Shown in pieces: positions 14,602 through 20,132 of a stretch of DNA of 20,132 bases. Source of the DNA: DATFEN01 sp035691285. GTDB taxonomy: Bacteria; Acidobacteriota; Vicinamibacteria; Fen-336. The DNA lies in NCBI GenBank assembly GCA_035691285.1, contig DASSJI010000060.1, positions 1-20,132 on the forward strand. The letters run 5' to 3'. Under the pieces are notes generated by a model. That model had not been told where the DNA came from, did not search any database, and saw only the letters and a list, made by a program, of their open reading frames with translations. Position 1 is the stretch's first letter, and every line of letters begins with the position of its first letter. Position numbers and translations under genes: made by a program.

Positions 14602-15831
14602 TCACTGGCCCCTTCTCCGCGCCCTCCGTGGCTCCGTGGCGGGTCTTCTTCGCGCGCGCAGTTCCACCACCCGGTCCCAGATCCGCTCGGCCAGCTCGCG
14701 CTTGTCCACGACCGGCACCTCGACCTCCCCGTTGCGGTCGATCAGGAGCGCGGCGTTCGTTTCGACGGCGAAGCCTTGCCCGTCCTTGGAGACGTCGTTG
14801 GCCACGATCAGGTCGAGGTTCTTCTCCGCGAGCTTCTTCCGCGCGTACTCCCGGACCCCGTTCGTCTCGGCCGCGAAGCCGATCAGGAAGCGCGCGCCCT
14901 TGGCCGCGCCGAGGCCCTTCAGGATGTCCGGCGTGCGGACCATCTCGAGCCGCAGCGCTCCCTCGCCCTTCTTCACCTTCTGCGACGCGACCGCCGCGGG
15001 ACGCCAGTCCGACACCGCCGCCGCCATGGCGACGATCGTCGCGTCCCCGGAGCGCGAAACGACGGCCTCCTGCATCTGCGCCGCCGACCGCACGCGAACG
15101 GTCTCGACTCCGGCCGGATCGCCCAGGGACGTCGGCCCGGACACGAGCACTACCCGCGCGCCGCGATCCCGCGCCGCCTCGGCCAGGCGGTAGCCCATGC
15201 GTCCGCTCGAACGGTTCGACACGAAGCGCACCGGGTCGATGTCCTCGACGGTCGGGCCCGCCGTGACCACGACGACCTGCCCTTCCAGGTCTCTGCGCCT
15301 CTCGAGGATCGCCAGGGCAGCCGCGACGATCTCCGCGGGCTCGGCCAGTCGGCCCTTGCCCAGCCAGCCGCACGCGAGGTATCCCGAGCCAGGGTCGACG
15401 AAGCGCACGCCCCGCCGGCGCAAGGTCTCCATGTTCTCCACGACCGCCGGATGCTCGAACATGTTGACGTTCATGGCCGGTGCCACGAGCACCGGCGCCT
15501 TGGTCGCGGTGTAGAGGGTGGAGAGCGAGTCGTCCGCGATGCCCCGGGCGAACTTGCCGATGCTGTTGGCGGTCGCAGGCGCGACCAGCAGCAGGTCCGC
15601 GGCGTCCGCCAGGCTGACGTGGCGGATGTCGCCCTCCATGCCCAGGGCGAACTGGTCGAGGAATACCGGATGCCGCGAGAGTGCCTCGAACGTCATCGGG
15701 GAGACGAAGCGCGCGGCGTTCGCCGTCATGACGACGTGGACGTCGGCGCCCCTCCTCTGGAGCTCTCGCAGCACCTCGCAGGCCTTGTAGGCCCCGATGC
15801 AGCCGGTCACGCCGAGGACGACGGTCGGCAC
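14602..15831 (-). CDS. coaBC: Bifunctional phosphopantothenoylcysteine decarboxylase / phosphopantothenate-cysteine ligase
   Basis: A 409-residue enzyme for two consecutive steps of coenzyme A synthesis: joining cysteine to 4'-phosphopantothenate (CoaB), then decarboxylation (CoaC). The N-terminal flavoprotein CoaC half has GVTGCIGAYKA, active His71, the PAMN motif (118-121) and Cys154 in LACGWLGKGR. The C-terminal CoaB half begins about residue 185 with TAGPTVEDIDPVRFVSNRSSG, the nucleotide/dimer motif, and has the lysine-rich QKVKK. The GTG start at 15831 is 7 bp after the rpoZ stop. The last dozen residues (ATEPRRARRRGQ) are very basic and encoded by a small tandem repeat. They look like an added tail rather than part of the enzyme fold. 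Confidence 0.96.
   Translation of the reverse strand: MPTVVLGVTGCIGAYKACEVLRELQRRGADVHVVMTANAARFVSPMTFEALSRHPVFLDQFALGMEGDIRHVSLADAADLLLVAPATANSIGKFARGIADDSLSTLYTATKAPVLVAPAMNVNMFEHPAVVENMETLRRRGVRFVDPGSGYLACGWLGKGRLAEPAEIVAAALAILERRRDLEGQVVVVTAGPTVEDIDPVRFVSNRSSGRMGYRLAEAARDRGARVVLVSGPTSLGDPAGVETVRVRSAAQMQEAVVSRSGDATIVAMAAAVSDWRPAAVASQKVKKGEGALRLEMVRTPDILKGLGAAKGARFLIGFAAETNGVREYARKKLAEKNLDLIVANDVSKDGQGFAVETNAALLIDRNGEVEVPVVDKRELAERIWDRVVELRARRRPATEPRRARRRGQ
14611..14640 (-). repeat. Short purine-rich tandem repeat (GCCACGGA units) at the 3' end of coaBC
   Basis: The minus strand contains two perfect adjacent copies of the octamer GCCACGGA (14625-14632 and 14633-14640), followed by a degenerate unit GGGCGCGGA and GAAGG. 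The block encodes the basic C-terminal tail of CoaBC. The decamer GCCACGGAGC recurs once, just after der at 8881-8890. I recall similar CACGGAG-type dispersed repeats in other high-GC environmental genomes. Whether this is one of them needs a genome-wide comparison. Confidence 0.5.
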
Positions 15832-15838
15832 TCCTGGG

Positions 15839-16060
15839 TTACTCGCCCTCGGGGCCGGGCTTCGGCGGGCCCTCGGCCGTCACCTCCCAGGAGACGGTGC
15901 CGGCGAGCACCTCCTGCATGGCGATACGCGTCGACTTGCGGCTGCGGGTCTCGACCCGCGGCTTGGCGCCGATCTGGAGCTGCTTGGCCCGCTGCGCGGC
16001 GACGGCGATGAAGCGGAACTTGCTGTCCACGTCCTTCGGAAGGATCAGGTTGTGCGGCAT
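15839..16060 (-). CDS. rpoZ: DNA-directed RNA polymerase omega subunit
   Basis: A 73-residue omega subunit that chaperones beta-prime during RNA polymerase assembly. Diagnostic segments are KFRFIAVAAQRAKQLQIGAKPR and the following STRIAMQEVLAG, which fit the conserved helical core. The C-terminal EGPPKPGPEGE is a disordered tail. It sits in the classic order gmk-rpoZ-coaBC, starting at ATG 16060, 15 bp after the gmk stop, with GAGGAG upstream. Confidence 0.95.
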   Translation of the reverse strand: MPHNLILPKDVDSKFRFIAVAAQRAKQLQIGAKPRVETRSRKSTRIAMQEVLAGTVSWEVTAEGPPKPGPEGE

Positions 16061-16075
16061 ATCTCTACACTCTCC

Positions 16076-16699
16076 TCACTTCTTGCGAAAGGTCTCCAGG
16101 ATCCGGCTCGCCTCGCCGTCCATGCGCCGGGTACGACAGCGGGCAGCCCGGATCACGCACTTGAGCGACTCGACGCAGCGGTCGAGGTCGTCGTTGATCA
16201 GCGTGTAGTCATACTCCCCGTAGAGGCTCGCCTCCTCGGCGGCCGCCTTGAGCCGGCGCGCCACGAGCGTCTCGCTCTCGGAGCCCCGGCCGCGCAGGCG
16301 TCTTTCGAGGGCCTCGAAGGAGGGCGGCAGCACGAAGATCGACACCGCGTCCGGGATCTTCACGCGCACCTGGGCCGCGCCCTGCACGTCCACGTCGAGG
16401 AGCAGATCGACGCCCTCGCTCCGGGCGCGCTCGTACTCGGCGTGGCTCGTGCCGTACAGGTGGTCGTGGACGTTCGCCCACTCCAGCATGCGGCCGCCGG
16501 CCTTCAGCTCCTCGAAGGCCTTCTTGTTGACGAAGTGGTAGTGCACACCGTCGGTCTCGCCCTCGCGGGGCTTGCGGGTGGTGTGCGAGACCGAGAAGCG
16601 GATCCCCGGGAGCTCCTCGAGGATCCGGCCGAGGACGGTCGACTTGCCGGCGCCCGAGGGGGCGGACACCACGACCACGTTGGGCGTCCGCTCACTCAA
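16076..16699 (-). CDS. gmk: Guanylate kinase
   Basis: A 207-residue nucleotide kinase converting GMP to GDP. The P-loop is APSGAGKST (13-21). The GMP-binding segment is HTTRKPREGETDGVHYHFV with the usual Ser/Arg/Tyr ligands. The LID region is around RRLRGRGSESETLVARRL, and NDDLDRCVESL is conserved near the C-terminus. The length is standard. The start is TTG at 16699, overlapping the end of the yicC-type gene by 8 bp, with AGGTG about eight bases upstream. A downstream GTG (codon 8) is possible but would trim the first beta strand. Confidence 0.96.
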   Translation of the reverse strand: MSERTPNVVVVSAPSGAGKSTVLGRILEELPGIRFSVSHTTRKPREGETDGVHYHFVNKKAFEELKAGGRMLEWANVHDHLYGTSHAEYERARSEGVDLLLDVDVQGAAQVRVKIPDAVSIFVLPPSFEALERRLRGRGSESETLVARRLKAAAEEASLYGEYDYTLINDDLDRCVESLKCVIRAARCRTRRMDGEASRILETFRKK

Positions 16700-17570
16700 C
16701 GTTCTGCACCTGCTCGCGGAGCCTCTCGATCTCCGCCTTGAGCGCGATCACGGCGTGGGACACGGCCGCCTGGGCCGCCTTGCTGCCGATGGTGTTGGCC
16801 TCGCGCACCAGCTCCTGCGCCACGAAGTCGAGACGCTTGCCCTGGGGCTCCTTCGAGCCCAGGAGCTCCCGCGCCAGCGCCGCGTGGCTGCGCAGGCGCT
16901 GCAGCTCCTCGGCGACGTCGAGGCGGTCGGCGGCGCGGATCGCCTCGGCGTACAGCCGCCCGTCCTCGAGCCCGAGCTCGGCCACGAGCTCCCGCGCCTT
17001 CTGGGCCAGCGCCTCGCGCCGCGCCGCCTTGCCCTCGTCCTGGAGGCGCTCGATCTGGCCGACCGCCGCCTCGACCGCCTCCACCAGGCGGCGCAGCTCC
17101 GTCTCCAGGCGGGCGCCCTCGGTCATCCGCATCGTCTCGAGCTCGCCGAGCGCGCTCTCGACCAGCCCGAGCAGCGCGCGCCGGCTCCCTTCGTCGAGGG
17201 CGTCCTGCTCCTCGAGCACTTCGAAGGCTCCCGGGAAGCGCGCCAGCTCGGCCACGCCCACGCTTCCCGACAGCGAGTACTCGTCGCGGACGGCCCGCAG
17301 CGCCGTCACCGCGCCGGCGATCACCCGTTGACGCGGCACCACCGTCGCGTCGCCGTCCGGGAACGTGGCCCGGAGCGACACGTCCACCTTGCCCCGCGCC
17401 AGGCGCCCCTGCACGAGAGCCTTGATCTCCGGCTCGAGGGCCTGCACCCGGCGTGAGAGGTTGAGTCCGACCTCGAGGTAGCGATGGTTGAGGCTGCGGA
17501 CGCTCACCGCCGCGCGCAGCGAGTCCGTCTCGAGGGACGCCTGGCCGTAGCCCGTCATCGAGCGGATCAC
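16692..17570 (-). CDS. YicC family endoribonuclease-like protein
   Basis: A 292-residue protein of the YicC/YloC family, stress-related proteins for which endoribonuclease activity has been reported. The diagnostic start is IRSMTGYGQAS, followed by SVRSLNHRYLEVGLNL. The diagnostic C-terminus has REANTIGSKA and ends in EIERLREQVQNVE. The middle (about 150-240) is a long charged helical region. The start is GTG at 17570, or ATG four codons later. It is 10 bp after the ABC exporter stop and upstream of gmk, a very common arrangement for this family. Confidence 0.95.
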   Translation of the reverse strand: MIRSMTGYGQASLETDSLRAAVSVRSLNHRYLEVGLNLSRRVQALEPEIKALVQGRLARGKVDVSLRATFPDGDATVVPRQRVIAGAVTALRAVRDEYSLSGSVGVAELARFPGAFEVLEEQDALDEGSRRALLGLVESALGELETMRMTEGARLETELRRLVEAVEAAVGQIERLQDEGKAARREALAQKARELVAELGLEDGRLYAEAIRAADRLDVAEELQRLRSHAALARELLGSKEPQGKRLDFVAQELVREANTIGSKAAQAAVSHAVIALKAEIERLREQVQNVE

Positions 17571-17580
17571 GTGCGGGGCC

Positions 17581-19455
17581 TCACAGCGCCGGGTCCTCGT
17601 CGAACTGCAGGTCGTGGAGCCGGCTGTAGAGCTGGCCCCGCTTCATCAGCTCGTCGTGGCTTCCCTCCTCGCGGATCTCGCCGCCGTCCAGCACGATGAT
17701 GCGGTCGGCCTTGCGCACCGTCGCGAGCCGGTGGGCGATGACGAGGGTGGTGCGGCCCTTCATCAGGTTCTGCAGCGCCTGCTGCACCAGCCGCTCCGAC
17801 TCCGCGTCGAGGGCGGAGGTGGCCTCGTCCAGGATCAGGATCGGCGGGTCCTTGAGCAGGGCCCGGGCGATCGCGATGCGCTGCCGCTGCCCGCCCGAGA
17901 GCCGGCTCCCCCGCTCGCCGATCACGGTGTCGTAGCGGCGCGGCAGGTCCAGGATGAAGTCGTGGGCGAAGGCGGCCCGGGCGGCGCTCTCGACGCGGGC
18001 CTCGTCGACGTCCTCGAGGCCGTACGCGATGTTGGCCCGCACCGTGTCGTTGAACAGCACGGTGTCCTGGGTGACGAGCCCGATCTGCTCGCGCAGGCTC
18101 GGCAGGGTGACCCTGCGGACGTCGGTCCCGTCGATCAGCACCGCGCCGCCGGTGACGTCGTAGAAGCGCGGCAGCAGGTTGACGAGGGTGGTCTTCCCCG
18201 CGCCGCTGCGCCCCACGATCGCCACGACTTCGCCCCGGCGGGCGCGAAAGCTCACCCGCCGCAGCACCGAGCCGTCGGTATCGTCGTGGCGGAACTCCAC
18301 GTCGCGGTACTCGAGCTCGCGCTGCAGGCGGGGCAGCGCCAGGGCCCCGGGCTCCTCGTGCACCTCCTGATGCGTGTCCAGCACCTCGAACACGCGCACG
18401 CCGGCGGCGAGCGCTCCCTGGAGCGCCGCGTTCACGTGGGAGAGGCGCTTGATGGGCGTGTACATCATGAACAGCGCGGTGAGGAACGACACGAAGCGGC
18501 CCGGCGTCAGGAGCCCGGCCTGGATCTCCCAGGAGCCGTAGAAGAGCGTGCCGACGAGGGCCACGCCCCCCACGGCCTCCATGAGGGGCGGCAGGAACGC
18601 CGTGGTGCGCGTGATGCGCAGGTTGACGTGGAGCAGGCGCCGCGCGCCGCGGCGGAAACGCTCGATCTCGAAGGGCTCCATGGCGAAGCCCTTCACGATG
18701 CGGAAGCCGGAGATCGTCTCCTGCATGATCTCGGTGATGTCGCGCCAGCGGCGCAGCGAGGTCTCGTTCGAGGAGCGCAGCCGGCGGCTCAGGCGCACGA
18801 AGGGCACGAAGGCCAGCGGCATCACGAAGACCGCGAACAGCGCCAGGCGCCAGTCCTGCACGAACAGGATCACGAGCAGGCCGACGACCGTGAGGCCTTC
18901 CTTCAGCAGGTCTCCGGCCATCTCGGAGACGGCACTCTGGATCCTCTCGACGTCGGTCGTGATGTGGCTCATCAGCGATCCGGTGCTGCGGCGCGACAGG
19001 AACCTCACCGACTGGCGCAGGATGTGCTCGTAGAGGGCGTTGCGCAGGTCGGTGACCGCGCGGTGGCCGACCGAGGCCACGAGGGTCGTGGACAGGTAGG
19101 AGCACAGGCCCTTGGCGACGTACAGCGCCAGGATGATCGCCCCGACCCGCCCGACGTTGGCCGGGGCCACCAGCGAGCGGATCAGGACGTCGTCGAAGAT
19201 CGGCCGCACCATGTAGGCCAGGAGCGCTCCGGCCGCGGCGTAGCCGGCTGTCGCCAGCCACGACAGGAAGAGGCGGGCGCGGTACGGGCGCGTGTAGCCG
19301 AAGAGGCGGCGGAACTGGCGGACGCTGCCCCTCGCGTCGCGAAGCACCTCCGAGGCGCGGCGGTGCCACACCGACGGGCGGCGCGCGGGCGGGCGGGGCG
19401 CAGGGGTCTCGGACAGCGGGACCGCCGGAAGGGCTATGGCCTGATCTCCTTGCAA
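17581..19455 (-). CDS. MsbA-like ABC transporter, fused permease and ATPase
   Basis: A 624-residue half-transporter, probably a homodimeric lipid or lipid-A flippase-type exporter of the inner membrane. After a proline-rich soluble N-terminus (about 50 residues) come six membrane spans (about 60-345), including TGSLMSHITTDVERIQ and QETISGFRIVKGFAME, typical of MsbA-type coupling regions. The ATPase has Walker A GRSGAGKT (415-422), signature LSGGQ (519-523), Walker B ILILDE (539-544) and switch His575, all intact. The start is uncertain. TTG at 19455 has no ribosome binding site. An AAGGAG lies inside the coding frame eight bases before an ATA codon. GTG at codon 29 is another option. The link to lipid A comes from family resemblance and the neighbouring glycosyltransferase-like end; drug or other lipid export is possible. 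Confidence 0.92.
   Translation of the reverse strand: MQGDQAIALPAVPLSETPAPRPPARRPSVWHRRASEVLRDARGSVRQFRRLFGYTRPYRARLFLSWLATAGYAAAGALLAYMVRPIFDDVLIRSLVAPANVGRVGAIILALYVAKGLCSYLSTTLVASVGHRAVTDLRNALYEHILRQSVRFLSRRSTGSLMSHITTDVERIQSAVSEMAGDLLKEGLTVVGLLVILFVQDWRLALFAVFVMPLAFVPFVRLSRRLRSSNETSLRRWRDITEIMQETISGFRIVKGFAMEPFEIERFRRGARRLLHVNLRITRTTAFLPPLMEAVGGVALVGTLFYGSWEIQAGLLTPGRFVSFLTALFMMYTPIKRLSHVNAALQGALAAGVRVFEVLDTHQEVHEEPGALALPRLQRELEYRDVEFRHDDTDGSVLRRVSFRARRGEVVAIVGRSGAGKTTLVNLLPRFYDVTGGAVLIDGTDVRRVTLPSLREQIGLVTQDTVLFNDTVRANIAYGLEDVDEARVESAARAAFAHDFILDLPRRYDTVIGERGSRLSGGQRQRIAIARALLKDPPILILDEATSALDAESERLVQQALQNLMKGRTTLVIAHRLATVRKADRIIVLDGGEIREEGSHDELMKRGQLYSRLHDLQFDEDPAL
19446..19451 (-). promoter_or_regulatory. 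Shine-Dalgarno-like AAGGAG without a normal start codon
   Basis: On the minus strand AAGGAG is followed eight bases later by an in-frame ATA of the ABC exporter and not by ATG, GTG or TTG. It overlaps a perfect 12-bp palindrome (TCCTTGCAAGGA, 19447-19458) that also contains the TTG proposed as the start. Confidence 0.35.
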
Positions 19456-19487
19456 GGACGCGGTTTAGCGTCCCGGGCAGACGGGAG

Positions 19488-19517
19488 AGTATACGGGAAT
19501 CCGGCCCCCGTCGGCAA
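19488..19517 (-). promoter_or_regulatory. Candidate sigma-70 promoter for the ABC exporter to priA cluster
   Basis: The minus strand reads TTGCCG (19512-19517), an 18-bp spacer and TATACT (19488-19493), with four and five matches to the -35 and -10 consensus. It lies in the 92-bp divergent gap between the exporter and the GNAT gene, about 33 bp before the proposed TTG start. Confidence 0.55.
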
Positions 19518-19547
19518 CAGGCACCTGAGCGTGGCAGGATCGGCGCG

Positions 19548-20066
19548 ATGAGCGTCGTCGTGGAGCCCGAGACGCGCGAAGACGAAGCCGCGATCGCGAG
19601 CGTGAACCAGGACGCCTTCCAACGGGACGACGAGGCCTCCCTCGTGGCCGCATTGCGGCGAGGTCCCTCCTTCCTGCCCGGCCTGAGCCTCGTCGCGCGC
19701 GAGGGGCGCGCCGTGGTCGGCCACATACTCTTCTCGCGCCTGCACGTCGGCGCTCGCCGAGCGCCAGGTCTGGCGCTCGCGCCCATGGCGGTTCGACGGA
19801 CGCATCAGCGGCGGGGCGTGGGCCAGGCGCTGGCGAGAGCGGGCCTGCGCCTCGCCGCGGACGGCGGCGAGGCGTTCGTGATCGTCCTGGGACATCCCGA
19901 GTACTACCCCCGCTTCGGCTTCGCCCGCGCGAGCCGCTTCGGGATCCGCGCGCCGTTCGAGGTGGCCGACGAGGCGCTGATGGCCCTCGAGCTGCGGCCT
20001 GGCGGACTAATGGGCGTGTCGGGCGCGATCGAGTGGGCGCCCGAGTTCGGGCAGGTCAGTCCGTGA
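19548..20066 (+). CDS. GNAT family N-acetyltransferase (YhbS-like)
   Basis: A 172-residue acetyl-CoA-dependent acetyltransferase. After ETREDEAAIASVNQDAF come the acceptor-side strand VGHILFSRL, then LAPMAVRRTHQRRGVGQALARAGL, which holds the Q/RxxGxG/A pyrophosphate-binding loop (RRGVGQA). The signature LGHPEYYPRFGFARAS is typical of the YhbS-like branch. The length is normal. The start is ATG at 19548 with AGGAT seven to eight bases upstream. It is divergent from the ABC exporter and overlaps the convergent gene on its right by 11 bp. The substrate (small molecule or protein) cannot be deduced. Confidence 0.92.
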   Translation: MSVVVEPETREDEAAIASVNQDAFQRDDEASLVAALRRGPSFLPGLSLVAREGRAVVGHILFSRLHVGARRAPGLALAPMAVRRTHQRRGVGQALARAGLRLAADGGEAFVIVLGHPEYYPRFGFARASRFGIRAPFEVADEALMALELRPGGLMGVSGAIEWAPEFGQVSP

Positions 20067-20132
20067 AGCGGTACTTGACGAGCGTCCACAGCGCCGGGAA
20101 GCCGTCCCGCCAGCTGATCTTCTTCCCCTCGG
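20056..20132 (-). CDS. C-terminal end of a probable family 2 glycosyltransferase (partial)
   Basis: Only the last 24 codons and the stop are in the window, on the minus strand. They read EGKKISWRDGFPALWTLVKYRFTD. The pattern G-K-K-I-x-W-x-D-G followed by an amphipathic helix and Tyr-Arg-Phe resembles the C-terminus of family 2 glycosyltransferases of the dolichol-phosphate-mannose-synthase type. The fragment is too short for certainty. It converges on the GNAT gene with an 11-bp overlap, and on this strand it lies upstream of the MsbA-like exporter, though the plus-strand GNAT gene separates them. Confidence 0.5.
   Translation of the reverse strand, partial: EGKKISWRDGFPALWTLVKYRFTD

Noticed and set aside
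17614..19551. A 645-codon plus-strand open frame opposite the ABC exporter
   Set aside because: It is a shadow of a gene with complete ABC motifs, with low-complexity His/Glu/Arg composition.
1..20132. CRISPR arrays, insertion sequences, prophage or toxin-antitoxin genes
   Set aside because: No regularly spaced repeats, transposase motifs, integrase or small toxin-like pair were seen. The content is chromosomal core plus the transporter operon.

Overview
This is a dense, very GC-rich bacterial chromosomal window with almost no intergenic space. About half of the start codons are GTG or TTG. The gene set is core chromosomal: priA, coaBC, rpoZ, gmk, a yicC-type gene, der, surE, two IHF/HU-type genes and a tRNA-Pro, with no plasmid, phage or IS signature. 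The combination of IHF-type proteins, a sigma-54 activator, an MsbA-like exporter and the ihfA-merR-tRNA-Pro order suggests a Gram-negative, deltaproteobacteria-like or Methylomirabilota/Rokubacteria-like organism. That placement is inference and was not checked by any search.

Region 1 (1-6553, minus strand) reads from surE leftward through an OPT-family oligopeptide transporter, a putative zinc metallopeptidase with a HExxPGH motif, two small FMN split-barrel proteins, and a GAF/AAA+/Fis sigma-54 activator that runs off the left edge. Gaps are 23, 1 and 4 bp, followed by two 4-bp stop/start overlaps, so this looks like one transcript. The activator has an apparent one-base frameshift near 390-400. 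This is the least conventional part of the window: peptide uptake, a candidate peptidase, and a flavin/GAF sensor coupled to sigma-54 control.

Region 2 (6624-8869) has a divergent GAF-SpoIIE/PP2C phosphatase on the plus strand. Facing it on the minus strand is ihfA-merR-tRNA-Pro(GGG), preceded by a perfect sigma-70 promoter (TTGACA, 17 bp, TATAAT), which is striking in this GC background.

Region 3 (8893-11479) holds der on the minus strand. Divergent from it is a plus-strand pair: an IHF-beta/HU-like gene and a membrane M50 (site-2-protease) peptidase.

Region 4 (11466-19455, minus strand) is a long housekeeping cluster, in order of transcription: an MsbA-like ABC exporter, a yicC-type gene, gmk, rpoZ, coaBC, a family-4-type uracil-DNA glycosylase and priA. 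A candidate promoter lies at 19488-19517. The cluster converges on the M50 gene with a 14-bp overlap.

Region 5 (19548-20132) has a GNAT acetyltransferase on the plus strand that converges with the last 24 codons of a gene resembling a family 2 glycosyltransferase. No stretch over 300 bp lacks a gene.
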